Shown: positions 8,434-17,888 of the stretch, one piece after another | Position numbering within the stretch: the stretch's first letter is position 1 | Layout of the letters: every line of letters begins with the position of its first letter | Assembly: GCF_013284055.1 (NCBI RefSeq) | Contig: NZ_CP054143.1 | Span: 248,001 to 312,000 of the forward strand | From: Deefgea piscis | GTDB taxonomy: Bacteria; Pseudomonadota; Gammaproteobacteria; Burkholderiales; Chitinibacteraceae | Direction: 5' to 3' | Length of the DNA stretch: 64,000 nt | Program-made: the position numbers and the translations under genes | Notes under the pieces: generated by a model | Seen by the model: only the letters and a program-made list of their open reading frames with translations | The model's database searches: none | What the model was told of the DNA's origin: nothing

Positions 8434-8480
8434 GAGGGGTGTTTGCTGCTACTTAGTGCCGGGCGTTGCCAGACGCGGGA

Positions 8481-8505
8481 TCATTCCCACTCAATCGTTG
8501 CTGGT
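8481..8505. other. Predicted attachment-site region at the 3' end of guaA
   Basis: The last codons of guaA (encoding ATIEWE and stop) are a well-known integration target for genomic islands with DUF4102 integrases. The integrase here starts about 300 bases downstream in the same orientation, so the right junction should lie in or just after these bases. The left junction is outside the window, so the direct repeat cannot be checked here and the crossover could also lie nearer the integrase. Confidence 0.4.
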
Positions 8506-10055
8506 GGTTTGCCGGATACATCGTAAACTACGCGGTTGATGCCGCGGACTTCGTTGATAATGCGGTTAGACACTTTACCCAACAAATCGTATGGCAATTC
8601 AGCCCATTTGGCGGTCATAAAGTCGCTGGTCACAACGGCACGCAGTGCCACTACGTAATCGTAAGTGCGGCCATCGCCCATTACGCCAACTGATTTCACT
8701 GGCAAGAACACCACAAACGCTTGGCTGGTAAGTTGGTACCAGTTTTTACCGCTTTTCTCATCTTGGGCGGCGCGCAATTCTTCGATAAAGATCGCGTCGG
8801 CACGTTTGAGTAGTTCGCAATATTCTTGCTTTACTTCACCCAAGATACGCACACCAAGGCCGGGGCCTGGGAATGGATGACGGTAAACCAATTCTGGAGC
8901 AAGACCCAAGGCAACACCGAGTTCACGCACTTCGTCTTTAAATAATTCACGCAATGGCTCAAGCAAAGAGAGTTTCATGGTTTCTGGCAAACCGCCCACA
9001 TTGTGGTGACTCTTAATTGCGTGCGCTTTACCGGTTTTAGCGCCAGCCGATTCGATCACATCGGGATAAATCGTGCCTTGGGCTAACCATTTAGCGCTTG
9101 GCAATTTGGCTGATTCGGCTTGGAATACTTCAACGAATTCACGACCGATGATTTTACGCTTGGCTTCTGGATCAGAAACACCAGCGAGATGGCCCATAAA
9201 CTGTGCAGTGGCATCAACGTGGATTACGCGAACACCAAGGTGCTCAGCGAAAGTTTCCATCACTTGTTTGCCTTCGTTCAAGCGCAACAAGCCGTTATCT
9301 ACAAACACGCAAGTCAGTTGATCGCCAATCGCGCGGTGAATCAATGCCGCGGCAACCGATGAATCCACGCCGCCCGACAAGCCCAAGATCACTTCATCCG
9401 TGCCGACTTGTTCGCGAATTTTTGCCACGGCTTGGTCGATGTAGTTCGGCATTGTCCAGCTTGGTTCAGACGCGCAAATATCCAATACGAAATGATTAAT
9501 CATTTCGCGGCCTTTGAGCGTATGGGTGACTTCTGGGTGATATTGCACCGCGTAGAAATTACGCGTGGTATCGGCCATTGCCGCGATTGGGCAAGACGCG
9601 TTGCTGGCGATGACTTCAAAGCCTGCTGGCATGGCAGTCACTTTGTCGCCGTGGCTCATCCAAACTTCAAGGCAAGTTTTGTCGCCGTGAACGCGGTCCG
9701 ACAAATCTTTAAATAATGGGTTAGCTGGGTTAACTTCGATTTCAGCAAAGCCAAATTCGCGCACCGTGCCGGCTTCAACTTTACCGCCCAAGCTTTGCGC
9801 CATCCATTGCATGCCGTAGCAAATACCCATCACCGGAATGCCAAGCTCAAACAATGCTGGGTCAGCTTGGTAATCTGACTCGTAAACCGAGTTAGGACCG
9901 CCGGACAAAATAATGCCCTTGGGATTAAATTCTTTAATAAAGTCGATCGACACGTCAAAAGAATGCAGTTCGCAATACACATGCGCTTCGCGCACACGAC
10001 GGGCAATCAGCTGCGTAACTTGTGAGCCGAAATCAAGAATGAGAATCTTATCCAT
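8481..10055 (-). CDS. guaA: GMP synthase (glutamine-hydrolysing)
   Basis: Last step of GMP synthesis: XMP plus glutamine and ATP to GMP, in the cytoplasm. At 524 residues it is full length. The start is placed at the ATG giving [12 protein letters not shown], which is the family N terminus; an in-frame extension to 10103 is not conserved. The class I amidotransferase domain (1-200) has the nucleophile motif GICYGMQ and a His-x-Glu in QYHPEVTH. The ATP-PPase domain follows with the P-loop GLSGGVDSS. The C-terminal dimerisation domain contains [16 protein letters not shown] and ends PPATIEWE. The downstream side carries the island integrase. No guaB is seen in the window. Confidence 0.98.
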   Translation of the reverse strand: MDKILILDFGSQVTQLIARRVREAHVYCELHSFDVSIDFIKEFNPKGIILSGGPNSVYESDYQADPALFELGIPVMGICYGMQWMAQSLGGKVEAGTVREFGFAEIEVNPANPLFKDLSDRVHGDKTCLEVWMSHGDKVTAMPAGFEVIASNASCPIAAMADTTRNFYAVQYHPEVTHTLKGREMINHFVLDICASEPSWTMPNYIDQAVAKIREQVGTDEVILGLSGGVDSSVAAALIHRAIGDQLTCVFVDNGLLRLNEGKQVMETFAEHLGVRVIHVDATAQFMGHLAGVSDPEAKRKIIGREFVEVFQAESAKLPSAKWLAQGTIYPDVIESAGAKTGKAHAIKSHHNVGGLPETMKLSLLEPLRELFKDEVRELGVALGLAPELVYRHPFPGPGLGVRILGEVKQEYCELLKRADAIFIEELRAAQDEKSGKNWYQLTSQAFVVFLPVKSVGVMGDGRTYDYVVALRAVVTSDFMTAKWAELPYDLLGKVSNRIINEVRGINRVVYDVSGKPPATIEWE

Positions 10056-10147
10056 ATCGAATTGTCCAATGGTGTGCGGGAAAACGCGGCATTTTACCAG
10101 CATTTAATACTTCCTTCCCAAGCTCTTTATCAATTGGGCGCTGGACT

Positions 10148-10212
10148 GCAAAAATACCTGTATTTTTGCCGCAATTGAGGCTTAAAACAGCGTTTCAAAC
10201 CTCAATTGCGGC
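10148..10212. repeat. Two adjacent perfect inverted repeats between dacB and guaA
   Basis: First, a 10-bp perfect palindrome with 2-base centre (GCAAAAATAC-CT-GTATTTTTGC, 10148-10169). It overlaps by two bases the second structure, a 13-bp perfect inverted repeat GCCGCAATTGAGG / CCTCAATTGCGGC (10168-10180 and 10200-10212) with a 19-base spacer. Neither has a clean T-tract on the dacB transcript. They could form an intrinsic terminator-like fold for dacB, a leader structure for guaA, or a repeat element. Confidence 0.6.
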
Positions 10213-10284
10213 ATCGTTGACGACAAAAATAGTGGGAACATCGGCGCCTGATGCCAAACACCACTCGCGCATGCTGGCTGAGGT

Positions 10285-11721
10285 TTAATTTAGCGCGGAG
10301 GTTTTACGTACTGATTGCAGTAATTCATCGAGTGCGGCCATGCCTGCGGGTGCGTTGTTATGATTAATCATCGCCACCACCGCCCACGTTTTGCCTTGTG
10401 CATCGCGGATATAGCCCGCTACGGCACGCACGTCTTTGAGGGTGCCGGTTTTAATATGCCCTTGCCCGGCGCTAGACTCATCTTTTAGGCGTTTTTTCAT
10501 CGTGCCATCAAGACCAACAATCGGTAATGAGGCGATAAATTCAGCCGCCAATGGCGACTGCCACGCGTCTTTCAGTAGTTCAGCCAAATGTCGGGCGCTG
10601 ATTTGCTCTTTACGTGATAAACCAGCGCCATTTTCCAGCACCAATTCTTGGTAATTGAACCCCTTACTTTGCAACCAACGAGCAATGACCGCATTGGCGC
10701 GCACCGCACTATGTGCGCCGTCTTGCGGCAAGCCTTGCACGGCACCCAGCGTTAAATACAATTGCCGCGCCATCATATTGTTACTGTATTTATTAATATC
10801 GCGAATGGTATTGGTGAGCGAATCAGATTGGCTACTGGCCAACAACACGCTCGAGCTAGGTGTAACACCCAGCTGCATTTTGCCGCTGATTTTGCCACCG
10901 GCTTCTAACCATAAATTACGAAACAACTGATAGGTATAGGTCGGCGCATCAAATACCGACATATATTTGTCGCCAATACACCCAGCAGGTACTTCACCCA
11001 CCAATTGCAACATTAATTGTGGCGTGGCTTGCCCAGTTCGAAATTGCACACGTTTTTGCCACGCATCACAACTGCCGCCAGCCGCAATCGCCAATTGATT
11101 ACTCAAGCGCACTTCTGGCCAATCGGGCTCAGCCGACACTCGAGCCCGTTCGCCATCACTGCGAATGCGTAAGCGAATAGACTTAAAGTTAGTCAGTAGC
11201 GCATCGGGTTTAACCATAAACGGCCGATCACTGGCCTCGCCATCATCGTCAAACGCCGGCTCTTTTTCATCAATCACAAAAGCACTACGATCTAGCACAA
11301 CATCACCGCGAATATCCTCGACGCCCGCCGCTTTTAAATCGCGCACCAATAACCACATTCGCTCGAGCGTCAGCTTCGGATCTCCCGAGCCTTTTAAATA
11401 CACGGGGCCTTCTAAGACGCCCTGTTTATTCGGTAAAGCATTGGCACGCAACTCAGTACGCCATTGCCATGCTGGCCCTAATAACTCTAAGCCAGCATAG
11501 GTAGTGATTAATTTCATCGTTGAGGCTGGATTGGATGGCACATCCGCCCGATAAAATTGCGCTTGCCCTGCGCCATCGAGCGGCAGCATCGCAATCGAAA
11601 TCGCATCCGCGGGAATTTTTGCCGCTTTTAAAGCATTGCTCACGCCAACCGGTAATGTCTGCGTTTGCGCCGCCCAGCTACTGTTCATGGCCAAGGCCAG
11701 CAAAGTGATCCATTTTTTCAA
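10285..11721 (-). CDS. dacB: D-alanyl-D-alanine carboxypeptidase/endopeptidase, PBP4
   Basis: Periplasmic class C low-mass penicillin-binding protein that trims and cleaves peptidoglycan cross-links. The 478 residues begin with a signal peptide (MKKWITLLALAMNSSWA, cleavage near 17). The three active-site motifs are intact: Ser67-x-x-Lys70 (STMK), Ser313-Asn-Asn315 (YSNN) and Lys424-Thr-Gly (HIKTGT). The long insertion between SxxK and SxN (about residues 80-300) is the typical PBP4 domain II/III insertion. It is alone in its transcription unit, between guaA and the small gene beside dnaX. Confidence 0.96.
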   Translation of the reverse strand: MKKWITLLALAMNSSWAAQTQTLPVGVSNALKAAKIPADAISIAMLPLDGAGQAQFYRADVPSNPASTMKLITTYAGLELLGPAWQWRTELRANALPNKQGVLEGPVYLKGSGDPKLTLERMWLLVRDLKAAGVEDIRGDVVLDRSAFVIDEKEPAFDDDGEASDRPFMVKPDALLTNFKSIRLRIRSDGERARVSAEPDWPEVRLSNQLAIAAGGSCDAWQKRVQFRTGQATPQLMLQLVGEVPAGCIGDKYMSVFDAPTYTYQLFRNLWLEAGGKISGKMQLGVTPSSSVLLASSQSDSLTNTIRDINKYSNNMMARQLYLTLGAVQGLPQDGAHSAVRANAVIARWLQSKGFNYQELVLENGAGLSRKEQISARHLAELLKDAWQSPLAAEFIASLPIVGLDGTMKKRLKDESSAGQGHIKTGTLKDVRAVAGYIRDAQGKTWAVVAMINHNNAPAGMAALDELLQSVRKTSALN

Positions 11722-11810
11722 CGTGAGATTCCTATCAACTCATAAAAAAAACCGCGCTTTGTGCCCAAGCTATGCGGGCTGATGTCAAAACGAAGTTCAG
11801 TTGGGGATAT

Positions 11811-12020
11811 TTAAATCGACTCAGGCGCTGCAGTAGCGCCGCTTTGCCGCGCTTGCCACGCGGCTAAATCCAACCGATATTGCTGCAGCTCTTCGGTATA
11901 CACATCAAAAATACAGGGATAGCAGCCACTACTGCAACACGCCTCAAGTGGCGGCTCTATCGGCGCTTCAGGCTTAGGATCGTGGCTTTCTGGTAATGCT
12001 TCAGGCGGATTCATCGTCAT
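11811..12020 (-). CDS. Small oxidoreductase-like (OXLD1-type) cysteine-rich protein
   Basis: A 69-residue protein starting at MTMNPPEA (12020); a longer frame to 12062 would overlap dnaX. The Pro/Glu-rich N terminus is followed by a compact block of cysteines, ACCSSGCYPCIFDVYTEEL, which matches the Oxidored-like (OXLD1) domain pattern of CC-x-GC-x-x-C followed by a Tyr and a helix. The biochemical role of this small domain is not established. It is divergent from dnaX with about 30 bases between starts, so the promoters overlap. Confidence 0.7.
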   Translation of the reverse strand: MTMNPPEALPESHDPKPEAPIEPPLEACCSSGCYPCIFDVYTEELQQYRLDLAAWQARQSGATAAPESI

Positions 12021-12050
12021 TTCATCTATCGCATCTGTTAGAATGTCGCT

Positions 12051-13745
12051 ATGAGCTATCAAGTACTAGCCCGTAAGTGGCGACCAAAAACTTTTGCCCA
12101 ATTGGTCGGGCAAGAACACGTGATTAAAGCGCTGGCAAATGCGTTTGCCTCTGAGCGCTTGCATCATGCCTATTTGCTCACCGGCACCCGTGGTGTGGGT
12201 AAAACCACGATCGCCCGGATTATGGCCAAAGCGCTCAATTGCGAAACCGGCATTACGTCTGAGCCTTGCGGCGTTTGCTCAGCGTGTACGCAAATTGATG
12301 CGGGGCGTTTTGTCGATCTACTTGAAATCGACGCGGCGTCCAATACCGGTATCGATAATATTCGCGAAGTCTTGGACAACGCGCAGTATGCACCGACCGC
12401 TGGCCGTTTCAAAGTTTACATTATCGACGAAGTGCACATGCTCTCCAAGTCGGCATTCAACGCCATGCTGAAAACACTGGAAGAGCCGCCCAGCCACGTC
12501 AAATTTATTCTGGCCACCACCGATCCGCAAAAAGTGCCGATTACGGTACTGAGCCGTTGTTTGCAGTTTTCATTACGGCAAATGACGCCGCAGCAGGTCA
12601 CTGGCCATTTGAATACGGTATTACAAGCTGAACAAATTGAATACGAAGCACTTGCACTCAATCTGATTGGTCATGCGGCCAGTGGTTCCATGCGTGACGG
12701 CTTATCTTTGCTTGACCAAGCCATCGCCTATGGCGCAGGTAAAGTTGAAGAAGCTGGCGTACGCGCCATGCTCGGCGCGGTTGATCAAAGTTATTTATTT
12801 GATTTGCTCACGGCACTGGTGGCCAAAGACGGTAGCACGCTACTCAAAACCGCCGATGCCATTGCCGAGCGGGGTCTCTCGTATGAGGCCGCTTTGCATG
12901 AATTAGCCGCTTTATTACAACAGATTGCACTGGTGCAAGCTGTACCCAATGCGCTGGCGGATGATTTACCGCTGCGCGAGCAAATTGTCGCCGCGGCGCA
13001 AGTCATTTCACCCGAAGACATCCAGCTGTATTACCAAATTGCGCTGCATGGACGACGTGATTTACCGCTAGCACCGGATGAATACGCCGGTTTTACCATG
13101 ACGATTTTGCGGATGCTGGCGTTTGCGCCAAGTAGCGCAGGCCATACGGCATTACCAGCCAATAATCAGCCACCCGCGGTACCGAGTACGCCAGCGCCAA
13201 CGAATCAGGCCTCAACAAATCAAGCACCAAATACGGTCGCAAACAATCTAGCGCCGAGCAATCCTGCCAGCGCCCCAGCTCGCAATGAATCACCACCTTG
13301 GCAGCAAGATGCCGCGCCTGCGGCCATGTCGATGCCCGCTCGCGCCAGTGCGCCTGTCAAGCCAGCTCAGTTTAATGGTGATTGGCGTGCGCTGGTGGTG
13401 CACCTCAAATTGGGTCAGGCAGGTATGCTCGCGCAGCACTCGGAGCTACTAAGCTACAGCGACATACAGTTCAATATTAAAGTTGAAGAAGTGCATCGCA
13501 GTGTGGCAACGCGTGATTATCAAGAAAAATTACGCAGCGCACTGAGCGAGCATTTTGGTCGCGATATCGCCCTCAATGTACAAATTGGCGAAGTTCAAAC
13601 TGAAACGCCTGCCGATATTCATTACCGTGAAAAGCAAGAGCGCCAAGATCAAGCCGTTGCGGCAATCAATAACGACCCTTTCGTGCAAACCATGGTGAAA
13701 GAATTTGGCGCAAGTATTGCATTGGACTCAATCAAACCCATTTAA
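12051..13745 (+). CDS. dnaX: DNA polymerase III tau/gamma subunit
   Basis: Clamp-loader ATPase and replisome organiser. The 564-residue protein has the AAA+ module at the N terminus: Walker A GTRGVGKT (45-52), zinc cysteines 64, 73, 76 and 79, Walker B DEVH (126-129), sensor 1 TT (156-157) and arginine finger SRC (168-170). A Pro/Ala/Asn-rich linker runs from about 365 to 440. The C-terminal domain (about 445-560) should bind the alpha subunit. It is shorter than E. coli tau (643), mainly in the linker. I saw no A-AAA-AAG slippery site in the linker, so a gamma product by frameshift is not supported. It heads a dnaX-ybaB-recR cluster. Confidence 0.97.
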   Translation: MSYQVLARKWRPKTFAQLVGQEHVIKALANAFASERLHHAYLLTGTRGVGKTTIARIMAKALNCETGITSEPCGVCSACTQIDAGRFVDLLEIDAASNTGIDNIREVLDNAQYAPTAGRFKVYIIDEVHMLSKSAFNAMLKTLEEPPSHVKFILATTDPQKVPITVLSRCLQFSLRQMTPQQVTGHLNTVLQAEQIEYEALALNLIGHAASGSMRDGLSLLDQAIAYGAGKVEEAGVRAMLGAVDQSYLFDLLTALVAKDGSTLLKTADAIAERGLSYEAALHELAALLQQIALVQAVPNALADDLPLREQIVAAAQVISPEDIQLYYQIALHGRRDLPLAPDEYAGFTMTILRMLAFAPSSAGHTALPANNQPPAVPSTPAPTNQASTNQAPNTVANNLAPSNPASAPARNESPPWQQDAAPAAMSMPARASAPVKPAQFNGDWRALVVHLKLGQAGMLAQHSELLSYSDIQFNIKVEEVHRSVATRDYQEKLRSALSEHFGRDIALNVQIGEVQTETPADIHYREKQERQDQAVAAINNDPFVQTMVKEFGASIALDSIKPI

Positions 13746-13754
13746 AAAAAATCA

Positions 13755-13806
13755 GCCAGCGAAACCAAGATAAGCAGCGAGCAAATCGCCCCATCTTTTC
13801 GCTGGC
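13755..13806 (+). terminator. Hairpin between dnaX and ybaB
   Basis: Inverted repeat GCCAGCGAAA (13755-13764) and TTTCGCTGGC (13797-13806) with a 32-base loop, followed by AGCTTTTCTC. It may attenuate readthrough from dnaX to ybaB, but the long loop and broken T-tract make it a weak terminator. Confidence 0.5.
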
Positions 13807-13839
13807 AGCTTTTCTCTTCATGATTAAAAAGGAAATCTT

Positions 13840-14172
13840 ATGTTTGGTGGTAAAGGCGGAATGGCTGGCTTGATGAAACAAGCGCAGCAAATGCAAGAGA
13901 ATATGAAAAAAGCCCAAGACGAATTGGCCAACGTAGAAGTTGAAGGTCAATCGGGCGCTGGCATGGTTAAAATCACGATGACCTGCAGCAACGTTGTTCG
14001 CCGCGTTGCCATTGACGACAGCCTATTGTCTGACGACAAAGACATGCTCGAAGATTTAATCGCTGCCGCATTTAATGATGCGCTGCGTAAAGTAGAAGCC
14101 ACTAGCCAAGCCAAAATGGGCGGTTTCACCGCCGGCATGCAATTGCCACCTGGCTTTAAAATGCCATTTTAA
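13840..14172 (+). CDS. ybaB: YbaB/EbfC nucleoid-associated protein
   Basis: A 110-residue small DNA-binding protein of the YbaB/EbfC family, a dimer that coats DNA. It begins [26 protein letters not shown] (N-terminal Gly/Lys then a long helix), followed by the strands with [14 protein letters not shown] and the closing PPGFKMPF tail, all standard for the family. It lies between dnaX and recR, its almost universal location, and has its own ribosome site (AAGGAAA). Confidence 0.97.
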   Translation: MFGGKGGMAGLMKQAQQMQENMKKAQDELANVEVEGQSGAGMVKITMTCSNVVRRVAIDDSLLSDDKDMLEDLIAAAFNDALRKVEATSQAKMGGFTAGMQLPPGFKMPF

Positions 14173-14248
14173 TGGGCTCACATCGCCATAGCGTCGCGCG
14201 CAAGCCGTGAGCAATGGCGATCTTTACTCGTGATACGATGCAGCGCCC

Positions 14249-14277
14249 AAGGCGTTATCTCTACGAGATAGCGCCTT
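14249..14277. terminator. Hairpin upstream of recR
   Basis: AAGGCG-T-TATCTC / GAGATA-G-CGCCTT with a 3-base loop, one mismatch in a 13-bp stem. It lacks a T-tract, so it could be a processing or attenuation structure between ybaB and recR rather than a true terminator. Confidence 0.45.
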
Positions 14278-14368
14278 ACTAATACCAACAAACAGTTATC
14301 CACGCCATAACAACACCCGTGGTATTGCTATTTAGGCACCAACCACAAACGCCACCAGAGCAATACCT

Positions 14369-14965
14369 ATGCCTATTCCTGCCTCATTACAAAATCTGAT
14401 AGATGCATTGCGCGTGTTACCCGGCGTTGGCCCCAAATCGGCGGCACGAATGGCGTTTCATTTAGTACAGCGCGATCAAGTCGGCGCGTCGGACTTGGCC
14501 CATGCACTCGAAAATGCCTTGGGCACCCTCAAGCATTGTCGCCATTGCAATACCTTTACCGAGGCCGATACCTGCGACATTTGCTTGGATGAACAACGCA
14601 ATCATGCGCAATTATGTGTGATTGAAATGCCAACCGACTTAATGTCGATTGAGCAAACACGCAGTTATGAAGGTTTGTATTTTGTCTTAATGGGCCGTTT
14701 AAGCCCGCTCGATGGCATAGGCCCACACGATATTGCACTCAAACAATTACTTGAGCGCGCCAGTGATGGCCAAGTGACTGAAGTGATTTTGGCGACCAAC
14801 TTCACCACCGAAGGCGAAGCCACCGCGCATTATGTCGCTGAAATGCTGCGAGCGCGTGGTCTAAAAGTCAGTCGGATTGCCCGCGGACTCCCTGTTGGTG
14901 GCGAACTGGAACATGTTGACCCCGGTACCTTGGCGCAAGCACTGATCGAGCGCCGTGGCTTATAA
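14369..14965 (+). CDS. recR: Recombination mediator protein RecR
   Basis: RecFOR-pathway protein that helps load RecA at single-strand gaps. The 198 residues show the N-terminal helix-hairpin-helix ([17 protein letters not shown]), the zinc finger Cys57, 60, 69 and 72 (CRHC ... CDIC), and then a TOPRIM domain starting at [13 protein letters not shown] with the later GEATAHY. The C terminus with [20 protein letters not shown] is the conserved RecR ending. Length is standard. It is third in the dnaX-ybaB-recR cluster, separated from ybaB by about 200 bases. Confidence 0.98.
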   Translation: MPIPASLQNLIDALRVLPGVGPKSAARMAFHLVQRDQVGASDLAHALENALGTLKHCRHCNTFTEADTCDICLDEQRNHAQLCVIEMPTDLMSIEQTRSYEGLYFVLMGRLSPLDGIGPHDIALKQLLERASDGQVTEVILATNFTTEGEATAHYVAEMLRARGLKVSRIARGLPVGGELEHVDPGTLAQALIERRGL

Positions 14966-14968
14966 GTC

Positions 14969-15709
14969 CTAAGCGCTCACCGACAACGACGACGCAGTAT
15001 CCACCACCCCCTCACCTCCAGCGGTATAGCCCGTTGCCAAATTCGATTGCGCTAAATCCCCTGGCGCCTCTTCTAGCGCACCTTCAGCGTCACGAATCGC
15101 CGCGCGGGCTTTTTTTTCGTCTTCAGCGGTTTTAGTTTCTAGGCCAATTAACACCTTAATTCGACCCAAGAGCACTTTAGCTTCATGCAAAAACTGCTGA
15201 TCTTCCCCTGTCACTCCGCCCTTGCTGCTGCTCGCCAAGTTCGCTTGCGCAGTCACTTGCGACAATACTGCTTTGGCTAATGCATCGGCCTGCGCAGTAC
15301 TTTGCGTTGCTAAATCTGCGGTGGGTTTTTCAACGGTGGTTTCTGCGGCTTTTTCCGCGCCCTGCCCCTCACTACCAGCCAAAGCCAAACCCTGGCTGAC
15401 ATCGCCCACCCCTGCGCCTGCGCCGCCATAGGCGCGAACGGCGGCAGCCAATTCTTTAGCCAAACGAATCGCCGCAGCCGGATTACCTTTACCAACCACA
15501 GCAAATTTCATCATCATATCGAGCTGCATTTTTAGCTCAGCGATTCTTTGTTTGGCCGCATCTTTACGCGAACGGCTCATCGATTCTGGCCATGCCGACA
15601 TTTTGCTCAGCGTCTCTTGCTGCCAAATTGGCTTGGTTTTCACTTTGCTTTGCTCATCGACATCATTGCGAATCAAGGTTTTGAAAATCAATGACGGATT
15701 AATTTGCAT
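14969..15709 (-). CDS. Hypothetical Ala/Glu-rich helical protein
   Basis: A 246-residue protein with no family I recognise. The N-terminal 100 residues contain a basic helical segment (SMSRSRKDAAKQRIAELKMQ) and a helix rich in Ala and Lys. A low-complexity Ala/Gly/Thr/Glu region follows (about 95-140), then predicted coiled or helical segments and an acidic Ala-rich tail. No signal peptide or membrane segment is visible. A GGAG ribosome site 7 bases before the ATG supports the start. It is convergent with recR, with only 3 bases between stops, and looks monocistronic. The pattern recalls small flagellum- or cell-envelope-associated helical proteins, but I cannot support any function. Confidence 0.7.
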   Translation of the reverse strand: MQINPSLIFKTLIRNDVDEQSKVKTKPIWQQETLSKMSAWPESMSRSRKDAAKQRIAELKMQLDMMMKFAVVGKGNPAAAIRLAKELAAAVRAYGGAGAGVGDVSQGLALAGSEGQGAEKAAETTVEKPTADLATQSTAQADALAKAVLSQVTAQANLASSSKGGVTGEDQQFLHEAKVLLGRIKVLIGLETKTAEDEKKARAAIRDAEGALEEAPGDLAQSNLATGYTAGGEGVVDTASSLSVSA

Positions 15710-15872
15710 CAGTAACTCCAGCGACGCTTGGCCATAAAAAAAGCGTAATCAATATCTCAACTCAACCACACATTCAAGATTCAAGCTTAAATCAGAAAAT
15801 TTCCGACATGCTCATTGTCTTTGCTTGCGGTTTATATCGGCAAATAGCCGCAAAAATCCAATTTTTAAGGAT

Positions 15873-15905
15873 AAAAAAACGCCACCCTAAGGTGACGTTT
15901 TTAAA
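15873..15905 (-). terminator. Terminator of the Bax-inhibitor-1 gene
   Basis: AAAACGCCACC / GGTGACGTTTT with a short loop. On the minus strand the only non-Watson-Crick pair is a G-U wobble, and the stem is followed by TTTTTT. It sits right after the stop at 15921. Confidence 0.8.
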
Positions 15906-15920
15906 CGCATTACGCGTGGA

Positions 15921-16610
15921 TTAATCACGGCTATTGCCAGTGAACGCCATAATGATACTGAGCAAATTAACAAAAATATTGTACACATTCAGGTACAAGC
16001 TCAATGTGGCGCTGATGTAATTGGTTTCACCACCATTCACGATACGGCTCACATCGTACAAAATATACGCCGAAAAAATCATGATTACGGCAGCAGAAAT
16101 CGTCAATGACAAAGCAGGAATCGCAAAGAAAATATTGGCGACTGCCGCCAACAAAACAATCACCATGCCGATAAACAAGAATTTACCCATAAAGGAAAAG
16201 TCTTTTTTTGTCACTGTTGCGATGGTCGCCAAGGTAAAGAAAATCGCGCCGGTGCCAATTGCAGCCATGCCGATCATTTCTGGACCATTGCTAAATTTCA
16301 TTGCCATTTGCAAAATTTGGCTGAGCCACAAGCCCATAAAGCCAGTCCAGCCCAACAAAATAAACACGCCAGCACTGCTTTCTTTGGTTTTTTCGATGGC
16401 ATAAAACGCCCCGAAGCTCACTAACATAAATAAGCCAAAACCTAAAAAGCCGCTCATACGAAACTGCATAGACATACCGAGCAAGGCGCCAGCGGCAGTT
16501 GGCAACATCGTCAAAGCTAATAAAAAGTAGGTATTACGCAGAACTTGATTGCGTTCTGCCGACAAGGCGCTATTGCCATACGTCGTGGTGTTGGTATTAA
16601 AAGATTGCAT
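15921..16610 (-). CDS. Bax inhibitor-1 / YccA-family membrane protein
   Basis: A 229-residue inner-membrane protein with about seven hydrophobic segments, of the BI-1 (TMBIM, UPF0005) family. Family signs include NTYFLLALTMLP-like TM1 after a polar N terminus, the mid-protein Gly-rich helices, and the late SAYILYDVSRIVNGGE motif with conserved Asp and Arg. The start is set at MQSFNTNT because an AGGAG ribosome site precedes it by 7 bases. Members are proton-sensitive calcium leak channels or interact with FtsH (YccA); which applies here is unknown. Monocistronic, with its own terminator. Confidence 0.93.
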   Translation of the reverse strand: MQSFNTNTTTYGNSALSAERNQVLRNTYFLLALTMLPTAAGALLGMSMQFRMSGFLGFGLFMLVSFGAFYAIEKTKESSAGVFILLGWTGFMGLWLSQILQMAMKFSNGPEMIGMAAIGTGAIFFTLATIATVTKKDFSFMGKFLFIGMVIVLLAAVANIFFAIPALSLTISAAVIMIFSAYILYDVSRIVNGGETNYISATLSLYLNVYNIFVNLLSIIMAFTGNSRD

Positions 16611-16708
16611 TTTGAATCTCCTGATTGATCGGTGTCGATACTGTATCACCTGCTAAGAGGGCGGCAAAGACAAAAAGTTTCAAACTTTCACATCGATTAT
16701 ACAAATAA

Positions 16709-17785
16709 TCAATTACATAACATCGGAAACGCTTGGGCCAAATTAGAGACTTCCAATTGATTGGCCTGACTTTGTTGCCAAACGGGGGAATGGTTGCGAT
16801 CAAATAATGTGGCATAAATGCCGGCGGCAAAGTCACCATAGCGTAAACAAGCCGCACTGACCTCGGTTTCTAATTGCACTGTCTGCACAAACGACAATGC
16901 CGCACAGCGTTTTTGCAAAGTCCACGCTAACCACAACGACGTGGGTGACGCGCGTTGCACTCGTAGTGCCGCGGCAGCGAGCCAAGCATCATCCAAAGTC
17001 GAAAAGTAACTCATGTGGTGTAAAGCATCGCTCAAACTACCGCTCGCACAAGCATGCAACAGCTCTTGATGCGCTGGTAAATTGCCTTCAGGCAGGATGA
17101 GCGCGACTTGTTGTGCCGCCTGCGTTAAATATGCACTCAATAAGGCCCGATCTAATTCAGGCTGCCCCTGCCAAGCTAAAGCGCTTAAATCCATTAAAAC
17201 TTGATGCCGACTTGATTCGGGCAAGGCCCATTGCGCGGCACCGCAATACAGCGCATCGCTGGCATTGATTGCCACGCCAGACAAAGCTAAAAAAGGACCA
17301 AAACCTGCCAGCTCGTTCAGCCAGCGACTCGCTGCCACATCCGGAAACAAACCAATCGCCGTTTCTGGCATCGCCAATTTACTGCGTTCAGTAACCACTT
17401 TATGACTCGCGGCAGCAAATAAGCCCCAGCCCCCGCCCATTACAATGCCATGCCCCCACGCCATCACCGGTTTGGCATAGTCACGAATCATTTGGCACAA
17501 TAAGTATTCTTCAGCAAAAAAAGCATCGCCTTGCGCCAATTCACCGGGCTGGGTCATCGCAGCATGCAAGGCTTTCAAATCACCACCGGCACAAAACCCA
17601 CGCTCACCGGCGCCAATCATGACCACCGCCACAATTTGCGCTTGATCACGCCAATCATTTAGCGCTGCACATATTTGCCGCACCATGCTTAAATTTTGCG
17701 CATTAATCCGCTCTGGCGCTGATAACGCTAAAATACCAAGCTGAGTGCCATTGTGGCCGGTCATCAGTCGCACGTGAACTGTCAT
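16709..17785 (-). CDS. 3-hydroxyisobutyryl-CoA hydrolase-like crotonase-fold enzyme
   Basis: A 358-residue enoyl-CoA hydratase/isomerase-superfamily protein whose length and motifs best match 3-hydroxyisobutyryl-CoA hydrolase (valine degradation). The oxyanion-hole segments are present: GERGFCAGGDLKALH (residues 61-74) and GHGIVMGGGWGLFAAASHKV (111-130). These are followed by the HIBCH-characteristic MPETAIGLFPDVAASRWL (139-156) with the catalytic Glu and Asp. The C-terminal 150 residues form the extra domain absent from short crotonases. The substrate could also be another beta-hydroxyacyl-CoA. No other valine-pathway gene is adjacent. Confidence 0.85.
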   Translation of the reverse strand: MTVHVRLMTGHNGTQLGILALSAPERINAQNLSMVRQICAALNDWRDQAQIVAVVMIGAGERGFCAGGDLKALHAAMTQPGELAQGDAFFAEEYLLCQMIRDYAKPVMAWGHGIVMGGGWGLFAAASHKVVTERSKLAMPETAIGLFPDVAASRWLNELAGFGPFLALSGVAINASDALYCGAAQWALPESSRHQVLMDLSALAWQGQPELDRALLSAYLTQAAQQVALILPEGNLPAHQELLHACASGSLSDALHHMSYFSTLDDAWLAAAALRVQRASPTSLWLAWTLQKRCAALSFVQTVQLETEVSAACLRYGDFAAGIYATLFDRNHSPVWQQSQANQLEVSNLAQAFPMLCN

Positions 17786-17888
17786 TCAAATATCCTTTTT
17801 ACTTAAAGCCTTTAATCAGACGTTATAACTCGCACAATCTGATTGAGACTATGCTGAATCCCTAACGTCAACCATTAGGAAAACCGCC

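Noticed and set aside
8466-10107. Several long open frames on the plus strand opposite guaA
   Set aside because: They are antisense shadows of a full-length, motif-complete guaA and lack ribosome sites or family matches.
12051-13745. Possible programmed frameshift in dnaX giving gamma
   Set aside because: No A-AAA-AAG slippery heptamer in the linker region; the only AAAAAG run (near 12527) lies in the AAA+ domain.
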